Part shown: positions 9,049 through 17,773 of the stretch, piece by piece
Position numbering within the stretch: position 1 is the stretch's first letter
Layout of the letters: every line of letters starts with the position of its first letter
Assembly: GCF_003350405.1 (NCBI RefSeq)
Contig: NZ_QQAW01000006.1
Location: 186,001-250,000, forward strand
Direction of reading: 5' to 3'
Source of the DNA: Gluconacetobacter liquefaciens
GTDB lineage: Bacteria > Pseudomonadota > Alphaproteobacteria > Acetobacterales > Acetobacteraceae
DNA: 64,000 nucleotides
Notes under the pieces: model-generated
Told to the model about the DNA's origin: nothing
What the model saw: only the letters and a program-made list of their open reading frames with translations
The model's database searches: none
Program-made: the position numbers and the translations under genes

Positions 9049-9956
9049 GCGGGAACGCGAAGAGGCCGGCGATGGACACTGGGACGAAGGGCATTCTGCT
9101 GGCCGGCGGGTCGGGCACCCGGCTGCACCCCATGACGCTGGCCACCAGCAAGCAGTTGCTGCCGGTCTACGACAAACCGATGATCTATTATCCGCTCTCG
9201 ACGCTGATGCTGGCCGGCATCCGCGATATCATGATCATCTCCACCCCCGACGACCTGCCGCAGTTCCGGCGCCTGCTGGGCGACGGAGCGCGCTATGGCG
9301 TGCGCTTCAGCTACCGCGCCCAGCCCAGCCCGGACGGCATCGCCCAGGCCTTTCTGATCGCCGAGGACTGGCTGGACAGTGCCCCCTGCGCCCTGGCGCT
9401 GGGCGATAACCTGATCTTCGCCGATCATCTCAGCGCGCTGATGCAGCAGGCGGCCGCGCGCGCCAGCGGGGCGACGGTGTTCGCCTATCAGGTGCGCGAC
9501 CCCGAACGCTATGGCGTGGTGAGTTTCGATGCCGAGGGCCGCGCAAGCGCGCTGGTGGAGAAACCCGCCAATCCGGCCTCCCCGTGGGCGGTCACGGGAC
9601 TGTATTTCTATGATGCCCGCGTCAGCAGCTTCGCCCGCGAAATCCGCCCCTCGGCGCGGGGGGAACTGGAAATTACGGACCTGAACCGCATCTATCTCGA
9701 AGAAGGCTCGCTCCAGGTCGAAAAACTCGGCCGGGGCTGTGCGTGGCTCGATGCCGGCGTGCCCGACGCCCTGCTCCAGGCCGGCATGTTCGTGCAGACC
9801 ATCCAATCCCGCCAGGGCATGCTGGTCGGCTCGCCCGCCGAGGTTGCCTTTCGCATGGGCTTTATCGACGCCGGGCAGTTGCGCGTGATTGCCGGCGAGA
9901 TTCCCAAGACCGAACTGGGTCGCGTGCTGCGCGACATCGCCGACGGAGCGCAGTAG
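9045..9956 (+). CDS. rmlA: Glucose-1-phosphate thymidylyltransferase
   Basis: A 303-residue nucleotidyltransferase that makes dTDP-glucose from dTTP and glucose-1-phosphate, the first committed step to dTDP-rhamnose. The nucleotide-binding signature [16 protein letters not shown] is at about 16-31. [20 protein letters not shown] and ALGDNLIF follow, then [20 protein letters not shown]. The ATG at 9045 overlaps the rmlB stop (ATGA). A second ATG nine codons in (MDTGTKG) could also serve. The longer frame from 8940 lies inside rmlB and is not used. It belongs to the four-gene rhamnose operon. Confidence 0.93.
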   Translation: MSGNAKRPAMDTGTKGILLAGGSGTRLHPMTLATSKQLLPVYDKPMIYYPLSTLMLAGIRDIMIISTPDDLPQFRRLLGDGARYGVRFSYRAQPSPDGIAQAFLIAEDWLDSAPCALALGDNLIFADHLSALMQQAAARASGATVFAYQVRDPERYGVVSFDAEGRASALVEKPANPASPWAVTGLYFYDARVSSFAREIRPSARGELEITDLNRIYLEEGSLQVEKLGRGCAWLDAGVPDALLQAGMFVQTIQSRQGMLVGSPAEVAFRMGFIDAGQLRVIAGEIPKTELGRVLRDIADGAQ

Positions 9957-9962
9957 AGACCG

Positions 9963-10514
9963 ATGCAGATCGAACGCCTGGCCATTCCCGACATCCTGCT
10001 GCTGACGCCGCGCCGTTTCGCGGACGCACGCGGTTTTTTCTGCGAAACCTATAATATCCGCACGATGGCTGACGCCGGCATTGCCCAGCCTTTCGTGCAG
10101 GACAACCATAGCCTGTCGCGCCAGCGCGGCGTGATCCGGGGGCTGCATTGCCAGCTTGCCCCCCACGCCCAGGGCAAGCTGGTGCGCTGCACGCACGGCG
10201 CGATCTGGGATGTGGCGGTTGACGCCCGGCAGGCTTCGCCCAGCTTCGGCAAATGGGTTTCGGCGGAACTCAGCGCGGAGAACGGATCGCAATTATGGAT
10301 CCCGCCCGGTTTCCTGCATGGGTTCTGCACCCTGAGCGAGGACGTGGAGGTGCAGTATAAATGCACCGATCTGTGGGACCGTGACTGCGAACGTTCGGTG
10401 CGCTGGGATTCGGCGGAACTGGCGATTGCCTGGCCTGTGGCGGCCGGCGAGGCGATCCTGTCCGACAAGGATGCCGAGGCCCCGGGCTTCTCCGCCGTGC
10501 GGGACTGGTTCTGA
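9963..10514 (+). CDS. rmlC: dTDP-4-dehydrorhamnose 3,5-epimerase
   Basis: A 183-residue cupin-fold epimerase acting on dTDP-4-keto-6-deoxyglucose. Recognisable elements are FADARGFFCETYN, FVQDNHSLSRQRGVIRGLHC with the catalytic His of RGLH, GKLVRCTHGAIWDVAVD with its basic residue and Asp, and IPPGFLHGFCTLSEDVEVQY. It starts six bases after rmlA ends. Its TGA overlaps the rmlD ATG by one base (TGATG), consistent with translational coupling. Length matches the family. Confidence 0.93.
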   Translation: MQIERLAIPDILLLTPRRFADARGFFCETYNIRTMADAGIAQPFVQDNHSLSRQRGVIRGLHCQLAPHAQGKLVRCTHGAIWDVAVDARQASPSFGKWVSAELSAENGSQLWIPPGFLHGFCTLSEDVEVQYKCTDLWDRDCERSVRWDSAELAIAWPVAAGEAILSDKDAEAPGFSAVRDWF

Positions 10515-11422
10515 TGAACACGGCGCAGGCCCGGCTTTCTCCGATTCTGGTCGTCGGCCGGTCCGGCCAGTTGGCCACCGCGCTGGGGCGTACCGACCGA
10601 TCGGACATCCACTGTCTTGGCCGACCGGATATTGATTTCGACCGACCGGAGACGCTGGCGGCGGCGTTTGCCGCGCTTTCCCCCGCCCTGGTCGTGAATG
10701 CCGCCGCCTGGACGGCCGTGGACGCGGCCGAAAGCGACCCCAAGGGCGCCGCGCGTGCCAATTGCGACGGCCCTGCCCTGCTGGCCCGGCTATGCGCCGC
10801 ACGCGGGATTCCTCTGATCCATGTCTCGACCGACTATGTGTTCGACGGCACCAAGGGCGCGCCGTATGTCGAGAGCGATCCGATCTCGCCCCGCACCGTG
10901 TACGGACGCAGCAAGGCGGAGGGCGAGCGCGCGATCCTGGCCGCCCATGGCCGGGCGATCATCCTGCGCACCGCCTGGGTCTATTCGCCCTATGGCCGGA
11001 ATTTCGTGCGCACCATGCTGAATGCGGGAATGAAGAATCCCGTTCTGCGGGTGGTGGGCGACCAGCTTGGCAACCCGACCAGCGCCGATGATCTGGCGGA
11101 CGCCATCCTGGCCATCATCGACACGATCGGCCGTACGGGCTGGCACGATGACTATGCCGGCCTGTTCCATGCCGCCGGCAGCGGGGAGACGACCTGGCAC
11201 GGGCTGGCGGTCGCGGCGTTGCAGGAGGCGGCGAAGGCCGGCCAGCCGATGCCGGAGGTTCTGGCCATCGGCACCGCCGACTGGCCGACCCCGGCCGCCC
11301 GGCCGCAGGATTCCCGCCTGGACTGCACCCGTCTGCATGACGTGTTCGGCATCCGCCTGCCCGACTGGCGCGACGGCGTTGCCCGCAGCGTCGCGCGATT
11401 GATGGCGGTGCCTGCCGCCTGA
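10514..11422 (+). CDS. rmlD: dTDP-4-dehydrorhamnose reductase
   Basis: A 302-residue NAD(P)H-dependent short-chain reductase completing dTDP-L-rhamnose. It has an N-terminal ILVVGRSGQLATALG nucleotide-binding loop, VNAAAWTAVDAAE, and HVSTDYVFDGTKGAPY. YGRSKAEGE carries the catalytic Tyr and Lys. It is last in rmlBACD. A strong inverted repeat follows 8 bases after its stop. The rhamnose pool probably feeds lipopolysaccharide or exopolysaccharide made by glycosyltransferases nearby or elsewhere. Confidence 0.93.
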   Translation: MNTAQARLSPILVVGRSGQLATALGRTDRSDIHCLGRPDIDFDRPETLAAAFAALSPALVVNAAAWTAVDAAESDPKGAARANCDGPALLARLCAARGIPLIHVSTDYVFDGTKGAPYVESDPISPRTVYGRSKAEGERAILAAHGRAIILRTAWVYSPYGRNFVRTMLNAGMKNPVLRVVGDQLGNPTSADDLADAILAIIDTIGRTGWHDDYAGLFHAAGSGETTWHGLAVAALQEAAKAGQPMPEVLAIGTADWPTPAARPQDSRLDCTRLHDVFGIRLPDWRDGVARSVARLMAVPAA

Positions 11423-11429
11423 TGGGTCC

Positions 11430-11455
11430 GCCGCGACCGCCATGGCGGTCGCGGC
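11430..11455 (+). terminator. Perfect 26-base palindrome after rmlD
   Basis: A perfect inverted repeat of 26 bases (half-site GCCGCGACCGCCA) lies 8 bases after the rmlD stop. It could form a very stable hairpin in the rmlBACD mRNA. There is no following T-run, so it may act as a mRNA 3'-end stabiliser or Rho-assisted terminator rather than a classic intrinsic terminator. A dimeric-protein binding site cannot be excluded. Confidence 0.45.
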
Positions 11456-11528
11456 GATTATGGACTAACAATCGGCCCCACCCTCCGCTTGGGGGCGCCT
11501 TGGACCGGTTGCGAGATTCTGGCGTATC

Positions 11529-12962
11529 ATGATCGAAAATTTCAATTTTGGCCGTGTCGCCGTTCTCGGTGACCTGGTGCTCGACTGCTACATCAACGGC
11601 TCCGTGGGCAGGATTTCACCCGAAGCCCCGGTGCCGGTGCTGCTGCGCGCCCACCATACCGCCGTGCCGGGCGGAGCCGCCAATGTCGCGATGAATGCCG
11701 CCACCCTGGGCTGCATGGTTGAGCTGATCGGCCTTGTGGGATGTGACGCCCCCGCCGACACGCTGAAGAAGACCCTGTCGGGAAGCCGGAACATCGACCT
11801 GTCCGGGATCGTGGCCGACCCCGCCTGGACCACGATCACCAAGACACGCGTCATCAGCGGCCGGCAGCAGATCGTGCGGATCGACGAGGAATTTATCGAC
11901 CCCATCGCGCAGGATACCCGGACCCGCCTGATCGATGCCGCCTGCCGGGCGATCGAGCGCGCCGACGTGCTGATCTGCTCCGATTACGCCAAAGGCGTGC
12001 TTTGCGACGACGTTCTGGAAGCCGTGATCGGCCATGCGCGGCAGCATGGCGTGCCGGTGATCGTCGACCCCAAGCGCAAGGATTTCGCGGCCTATCGCGG
12101 AGCCTCGCTGGTGACGCCCAATCGGGGCGAAATCGCCGTTGCGACCGGGATGTCCCTGGGCACCGATGCCGATATCGAGCGTGCCGCCCGCAAAGTTTCC
12201 GACCAGTTCGGCGGTGACGTGCTGGTGACGCGCTCGGAAGAAGGCATGACCCTGGTGCGGCGGGATGGACGGGTGACCCATGCCCGTGCGCGCAAGTCCG
12301 AGGTCTATGACGTCTCGGGTGCGGGCGATACCGTGGTGGCGACGATCGCGAGCGTGCTGTCGGCGGGCCAGGACCTGGAAACCGCGATCGTGATCGCGAC
12401 CTGCGCCGCTTCCATCGTCGTCGGCAAGCTTGGCACCGCCACCGTGACCCGTCACGAACTCAGTGCCGCACTGAATGCCGAAATGCGCGAGGACGGCGCC
12501 CTGGTCTCGATCGACCGTGCCCGCACCCTGACGGAGGGATGGCGGCATCATGGCGCGCGCATCGTCTTTACCAACGGCTGTTTCGATCTGATCCATCCCG
12601 GCCATATCTCCCTGATCCGCGCGGCGGCGCGGCAGGGAGACAAGCTGGTGGTGGCCCTGAACAGCGATGCCTCCGTCGCCCGCCTGAAAGGCCCGGCGCG
12701 GCCACTACAGGACGAGCAGGCCCGGGCGACCGTCATCGGGGCCCTGCGCGACGTGGACCTGGTCGTCATCTTCGACGAGGACACGCCGCTGGAGACGATC
12801 CGTGCCTTGCGGCCCGACGTTATCGTCAAGGGCAGCGACTATCAGGAACATGAAGTCGTTGGCGGGGATATCGTGAAATCCTATGGCGGATCGGTGGTTC
12901 TCGTCGATCTGGTCGCGGGACGTTCGACCACGTCGATCGTGCGGAAAATGCTGCCGGGATAG
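11529..12962 (+). CDS. hldE: Bifunctional D-beta-D-heptose 7-phosphate kinase / D-beta-D-heptose 1-phosphate adenylyltransferase
   Basis: A 477-residue two-domain enzyme of ADP-heptose synthesis. The N-terminal ribokinase-type domain (about 1-320) shows GDLVLDCYINGSVGRISPEA, PGGAANVAMNAATLG, and YDVSGAGDTVVATIASVL with the catalytic Asp of GAGD. The C-terminal nucleotidyltransferase domain (about 345-477) shows FTNGCFDLIHPGHISLI with the HxGH-type HPGH, then KGSDYQEHEVVGG. ADP-heptose feeds the lipopolysaccharide inner core. It is also the donor used by autotransporter heptosyltransferases, one of which is encoded at 20847-22139. It follows rmlD by 106 bases and may be transcribed separately. 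Confidence 0.94.
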   Translation: MIENFNFGRVAVLGDLVLDCYINGSVGRISPEAPVPVLLRAHHTAVPGGAANVAMNAATLGCMVELIGLVGCDAPADTLKKTLSGSRNIDLSGIVADPAWTTITKTRVISGRQQIVRIDEEFIDPIAQDTRTRLIDAACRAIERADVLICSDYAKGVLCDDVLEAVIGHARQHGVPVIVDPKRKDFAAYRGASLVTPNRGEIAVATGMSLGTDADIERAARKVSDQFGGDVLVTRSEEGMTLVRRDGRVTHARARKSEVYDVSGAGDTVVATIASVLSAGQDLETAIVIATCAASIVVGKLGTATVTRHELSAALNAEMREDGALVSIDRARTLTEGWRHHGARIVFTNGCFDLIHPGHISLIRAAARQGDKLVVALNSDASVARLKGPARPLQDEQARATVIGALRDVDLVVIFDEDTPLETIRALRPDVIVKGSDYQEHEVVGGDIVKSYGGSVVLVDLVAGRSTTSIVRKMLPG

Positions 12963-13220
12963 AGCATTTCCACTGGACCATGAATTGTGAGGGATGACGC
13001 GGAGCGTGAGTCCTGACGCCTGGAATGGCGTGGAGCGCGTTCAGTCTTGCGCTGATCGTGCGCCCTATCGACGAATGAAAGAATCGCGCGCTCCGATGCG
13101 CGATAAAGCGCTCGATCCGTCCGTTTTTATCGAAGCAAGAACTGTCATGGCATATTCCCGCTGCTCCGCCTCCTCGCAAGGAAGTGGAGCAGCGGGATGG
13201 ATTGGACGCTCAAAAACCCT
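12963..13220. other. Intergenic region between convergent hldE and gltB
   Basis: About 258 bases containing no credible gene. The end nearest gltB holds the long hairpin listed at 13157-13196. The remainder has several short overlapping GCGC-rich inverted motifs, but nothing that can be named. Confidence 0.4.
13157..13196 (-). terminator. Long hairpin between hldE and gltB
   Basis: Bases 13157-13167 (CCCGCTGCTCC) pair perfectly with 13186-13196. An inner TCCT/AGGA stem closes a four-base loop. It lies 25 bases beyond the gltB stop and about 195 beyond hldE, which converge here. There is no T-run on either strand, so termination efficiency is uncertain. Confidence 0.45.
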
Positions 13221-16200
13221 TTACGCGCTACGCGCCGCTTCGGTGATCGGGTTGTAGCCGATCACCTTCGCATATTCGCGCGGCACCAATTGCCAGAAGC
13301 GCGGCAGGATATTCTCCCATTTATGCAGCATCAGCGCGGCGTAGCGGCTGTGCGTCTCGCGCGCATGGGTCTCCACCAGTCCGCGCAGCACGCCCTCCCA
13401 TTTCGGATCGATGACCCGGTTCCACAGCAGCGTATCGGGGTTGATCCGCTGCTCGAACGTGCCGTTCTCGTCATAGACGAAGGCCATGCCCCCGGTGAAG
13501 CCGGCGCCGAAATTGTCACCCGCCTCACCCAGAATGACCACGGTACCACCGGTCATATATTCGCAGCCGTTCGACCCGCAGCCTTCCACGACCGCCGTGG
13601 CACCCGAATTGCGCACGGCAAAACGCTCGCCCGCCTGGCCGGCGGCATAGAGCGCCCCCGCCGTCGCGCCATACAGCACCGTGTTGCCGATAATGGCGTT
13701 CTCGTTCGACACCAGGTTCGACGACGGCGACTGCCGCACCACGATGGTCGCGCCCGACAGGCCCTTGCCGACATAATCGTTGGCATCGCCCAGCACTTCC
13801 AGCTTCAGCCCCTGGACCGCGAACGCCCCCAGAGACTGGCCCGCCGAACCGCGCAGGCGCACCGTCAGGTGTCCCGGTGCCAGCTTGGCCATGCCGAACT
13901 GCCGCACGATCAGCGAGGAAATGCGCGTGCCGATCGCCCGGTGCGTGTTCTGCACGTTGTAGTGCAGCTGCATCTTCTCGCCATGGTCGAACAGCGGCCG
14001 CGCATCGGCGATCATCTGCGCATCCAGCGTCTCGGGCACCTCGTTGCGCCCTTCGCGGGTGCAGTAGCGCGCGTGCGGCCCCGGATCGGCCTGGGCCAGC
14101 AGCGAATTGAGGTCCAGATCGTCCAGATAATCCGCCCCGCGCGACACCTGCTTCAGCAGGTCCGTCCGCCCGATGATCTCGTTCAGCGACGAGAAACCGA
14201 GCGAGGCCAGGATGTTGCGCACGTCCTCGGCGATGAACGAGAACAGGTTGATCACCTTTTCCGGCGAGCCTTCGAACTTGGCGCGCAGCGCCTCGTCCTG
14301 GGTGCAGACGCCGACCGGGCAGGTGTTGGAATGGCACTGCCGCACCATGATGCAGCCCATGGCCACCAGGCTGGCGGTGCCGATGCCGAATTCCTCGGCC
14401 CCCAGCATCGCCGCGATCACCACGTCGCGCCCGGTCTTCAGCCCGCCATCGGTACGCAGCTTCACCCGGTGGCGCAGGCGGTTCAGCATCAGCACCTGGT
14501 GCGCTTCCGCCAGCCCCAGTTCCCAGGGTAGCCCGGCATATTTGACCGAACTTTGCGGGCTGGCCCCGGTGCCGCCGCTATGGCCGGAAATCAGGATCGC
14601 ATCGGCCTTGGCCTTCGCCACGCCGGCGGCAATGGTGCCGATGCCCGAGCGCGCGACCAGCTTCACCGTCACCGTGGCCTCGGGATTGATCTGCTTGAGG
14701 TCGTAGATGAGCTGCGCCAGATCCTCGATCGAATAGATGTCATGATGCGGCGGCGGCGAGATCAGCGTCACGCCCGGTGTCGCATGCCGCAGCTTCGCGA
14801 TCAGCCCCGTCACTTTGAAGCCCGGCAACTGCCCGCCCTCGCCGGGCTTGGCGCCCTGGGCCATCTTGATCTCGATCTCGCGGCAATCGTTCAGATACTG
14901 CGCCGTGACGCCGAAGCGCCCCGAGGCGATCTGCTTGATGGCCGAGGACGCATTATCGCCGTTCGGGCGCGGCTTCGCACGCGCGGGGTCTTCGCCCCCC
15001 TCGCCCGAATCCGACTTCGCGCCGATCCGGTTCATGGCGATCGACAGGGTCTCGTGCGCCTCGGGGCTCAGTGCCCCCAGCGAGATCCCCGGTGCGATCA
15101 GCCGCTTGCGCAACTGGGTGATGCTTTCGACCGCCTCGACGGGGATCGGCGTCCGCCCACCACGGAAATCCAGAAGATCGCGCAATGCCACCGGCGGCTG
15201 ACGCCGCACCGCATCGGCATAGCGTCGATAGATGGTGAAGCTGTCGGTCGCCACCGCCGTCTGCAGCATATGGATCAGGTTGCCGTCGAAGGCGTGGACC
15301 TCGCCATGGCGCCGCATCTTATACTGGCCGCCCACCGGCAGCGCGATCACCGTCTGGTCCCACGCGGTCCGATGGAAGCTCAGCACGTTGGTCGCGATAC
15401 CCGACAGGCCAATGCCGGAGATGCGCGAGGGCATGCCGGGGAAAAATTCCGCCGTCAGCGCGCGCGACAGGCCGATCGCCTCGAAATTATACCCGCCGCG
15501 ATAGGCCGAGACGATCGAGATGCCCATCTTGGACATCACCTTCAGCAGCCCCTTGTCCACCGCCTTGCGATAGCGTTCCACCGCCTCGCGCAGCGAGATC
15601 TCGCCGAACAGGCCGCGCCGCTGCCGGTCGGCAATGCTCTCCTGCGCCAGGTACGGGTTGATGCTGGTCGCCCCGACGCCGATCGTCACCGCGATGGCGT
15701 GCACATCCAGCGCCTCGGCCGAACGCACGTTCAGCGAGGTAAAGGTGCGCAGCGATTGGCGGACCAGATGCGTATGCACCGCCGCCGTCGCCAGGATCAT
15801 CGGGATATAGGCGCGGTCGCCCGACTGCGCCTGATCGGTCAGGAACAGATGGGTGCAGCCTTCGCGCACCCGGTCCTCGGCCTCGCGCCGGATGCGGGCG
15901 ATCGCCTCGCGCAGGCCTGCCTCGCCTTCCACCGCCGGGAAGGTGCAGTCGATCACGAAGCCGCTGTCACCGCAGAAATTGCGCAGCGCCTCGAATTCGC
16001 CGCTGGTCAGCACCGGGCTGGGCAGTTGCAGCAGGTCGCACTGGACCTCGGATTCTTCCAGGATGTTGCCCAGATTGCCCAGACGGGTCAGCAGGCTCAT
16101 CACCCGCGTCTCGCGCAGGCTGTCGATCGGCGGGTTGGTCACCTGGCTGAACGCCTGGCGGAAATAATGCGCCAGCCCCCGATAGCGCGAGGACAGCACC

Positions 16201-17768
16201 GCCAGCGGCGCATCGTCGCCCATCGAGCCGATGGCCTCGGCCGCGGTCTCGACCATCGGATGCAGGATGGTTTCCAGCTCCTCCAGGGTCGTGCCGACCG
16301 CGAGTTGCCGGCGGCGCAGTTCGTCCCGGCCGAACAGCACCGGCTCCTGCACGTCGGCCCGCACCACAGAGCCGATCTTCTGGATGCTCTTCACCCAGGT
16401 ACCGAAATCCCGGCGCCCGGCCAGCAGGTCCAGCAGTGCCTCGTGGCCGTAGAGTTTGGCTTCCTGAAGGTCGAGGCCGATCATCTGCCCCGGCCCAAGC
16501 CGCCCGCGCCGCACGATGTCGGTCTCGGGCACCTTCACCATGCCGGTTTCCGAGCCCACGATCAGCAGCCCGTCCGCCGTCACGGTATAGCGAAGGGGGC
16601 GCAGGCCGCTGCGGTCCAGCCCGGCCACGACCCAGCGCCCGTCGGTGGCGCACAGCGCCGCCGGCCCGTCCCACGGCTCCATCACCGCGTTGCAATAGGC
16701 ATACAGATCCTGGTGCTTCTGCGGCATGCCCGAATTGCCGCCGACGCTGGCCGGCACCATCAGCGCCTTGACCATCGGCGCGTCACGCCCGGCAAAGGTC
16801 AGCAGTTCGAACACATTGTCCAGCATCGCGGTGTCGGAGCCCGCGGCCTGCACGACCGGCTTCAGGTCTTCCATCACCGGGTCCAGCACCGGGTCGGCCA
16901 GCCGCGTCTCGTGGCTCTTCATCCAGTTGACGTTGCCCGAGATCGTGTTGATCTCGCCGTTATGCGCCAGCCGGCGAAAGGGCTGCGCCAGCTTCCAGGT
17001 CGGGAAGGTGTTGGTCGAATAGCGCTGGTGATAGATCGCAAACCGGCTGACGAAGCGCGTGTCCAGCAGGTCGGGATAAAAATCCGTCAGGTTCTGGGCC
17101 AGGAACATGCCCTTGTAGATCACCGACCGGCAGGACATCGAGCAGATATACAGGTCGAGCGAATTGGCCTGCGCGCTCTTCTCGATCCGGCGGCGGATCA
17201 CATACAGGTCGCGCTCGAACGCCTCTTCGTCCCGCCCCGGCAGGTTGCGGATCATGATCTGCTCGATCTCGGGCCGGGTGGCATTGGCCTTCTCGCCGAT
17301 GCACGCCGTGTCGATCGGCACCTGGCGCCAGCCATAGATGCCGTAACCGACGGCCAGGATCTCCGTCTCGATGATCTGGCGGCACCGCTCCTGCGCGGCC
17401 AGGTCCGTCTTGGGCAGGAACACCATGCCGATGGCGATCTGCGTATCCACGCAGCCCTCGCCGCCGCTATGGATCGCCTCGGCAAAGAAATCCTGCGGAA
17501 TTTCCAGGTGAATGCCCGCACCGTCACCGGTCTTGCCGTCCGCATCCACCGCGCCGCGATGCCACAGGGCCTTCAGGGCCGCGATCCCGGCCTCGACTAC
17601 CTCGCGCCGCTTGCGCCCGTCCAGCGAGGCGATCAGGCCGACACCGCAGGCATCGCGCTCCTGCGTGGCGTCGTACAGCCCGCTGATCGCCTGCGCGTTA
17701 TCCTGCCACTCGGCCACGAAGTCCTGGCCGGCATCCCGCGATCCGTGATCCTGGGTCAACTGGTCCAT
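13221..17768 (-). CDS. gltB: Glutamate synthase (NADPH) large chain
   Basis: A 1515-residue alpha subunit of GOGAT, which makes two glutamates from glutamine and 2-oxoglutarate in the cytoplasm. The glutaminase domain begins at Cys41 (ERDACGVGLIAS), implying removal of a 40-residue propeptide. The FMN domain has SGHSGGTGASP, and the 3Fe-4S cluster cysteines lie in CHSNTCPVGVCTQ. The C-terminal glycine-rich GXGXG beta-helix follows. The ATG at 17768 is five bases after the gltD stop and leaves a propeptide of normal size; the longer frame to 17864 only overlaps gltD. It forms a two-gene operon with gltD. Confidence 0.96.
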   Translation of the reverse strand: MDQLTQDHGSRDAGQDFVAEWQDNAQAISGLYDATQERDACGVGLIASLDGRKRREVVEAGIAALKALWHRGAVDADGKTGDGAGIHLEIPQDFFAEAIHSGGEGCVDTQIAIGMVFLPKTDLAAQERCRQIIETEILAVGYGIYGWRQVPIDTACIGEKANATRPEIEQIMIRNLPGRDEEAFERDLYVIRRRIEKSAQANSLDLYICSMSCRSVIYKGMFLAQNLTDFYPDLLDTRFVSRFAIYHQRYSTNTFPTWKLAQPFRRLAHNGEINTISGNVNWMKSHETRLADPVLDPVMEDLKPVVQAAGSDTAMLDNVFELLTFAGRDAPMVKALMVPASVGGNSGMPQKHQDLYAYCNAVMEPWDGPAALCATDGRWVVAGLDRSGLRPLRYTVTADGLLIVGSETGMVKVPETDIVRRGRLGPGQMIGLDLQEAKLYGHEALLDLLAGRRDFGTWVKSIQKIGSVVRADVQEPVLFGRDELRRRQLAVGTTLEELETILHPMVETAAEAIGSMGDDAPLAVLSSRYRGLAHYFRQAFSQVTNPPIDSLRETRVMSLLTRLGNLGNILEESEVQCDLLQLPSPVLTSGEFEALRNFCGDSGFVIDCTFPAVEGEAGLREAIARIRREAEDRVREGCTHLFLTDQAQSGDRAYIPMILATAAVHTHLVRQSLRTFTSLNVRSAEALDVHAIAVTIGVGATSINPYLAQESIADRQRRGLFGEISLREAVERYRKAVDKGLLKVMSKMGISIVSAYRGGYNFEAIGLSRALTAEFFPGMPSRISGIGLSGIATNVLSFHRTAWDQTVIALPVGGQYKMRRHGEVHAFDGNLIHMLQTAVATDSFTIYRRYADAVRRQPPVALRDLLDFRGGRTPIPVEAVESITQLRKRLIAPGISLGALSPEAHETLSIAMNRIGAKSDSGEGGEDPARAKPRPNGDNASSAIKQIASGRFGVTAQYLNDCREIEIKMAQGAKPGEGGQLPGFKVTGLIAKLRHATPGVTLISPPPHHDIYSIEDLAQLIYDLKQINPEATVTVKLVARSGIGTIAAGVAKAKADAILISGHSGGTGASPQSSVKYAGLPWELGLAEAHQVLMLNRLRHRVKLRTDGGLKTGRDVVIAAMLGAEEFGIGTASLVAMGCIMVRQCHSNTCPVGVCTQDEALRAKFEGSPEKVINLFSFIAEDVRNILASLGFSSLNEIIGRTDLLKQVSRGADYLDDLDLNSLLAQADPGPHARYCTREGRNEVPETLDAQMIADARPLFDHGEKMQLHYNVQNTHRAIGTRISSLIVRQFGMAKLAPGHLTVRLRGSAGQSLGAFAVQGLKLEVLGDANDYVGKGLSGATIVVRQSPSSNLVSNENAIIGNTVLYGATAGALYAAGQAGERFAVRNSGATAVVEGCGSNGCEYMTGGTVVILGEAGDNFGAGFTGGMAFVYDENGTFEQRINPDTLLWNRVIDPKWEGVLRGLVETHARETHSRYAALMLHKWENILPRFWQLVPREYAKVIGYNPITEAARSA

Positions 17769-17773
17769 GTTCG

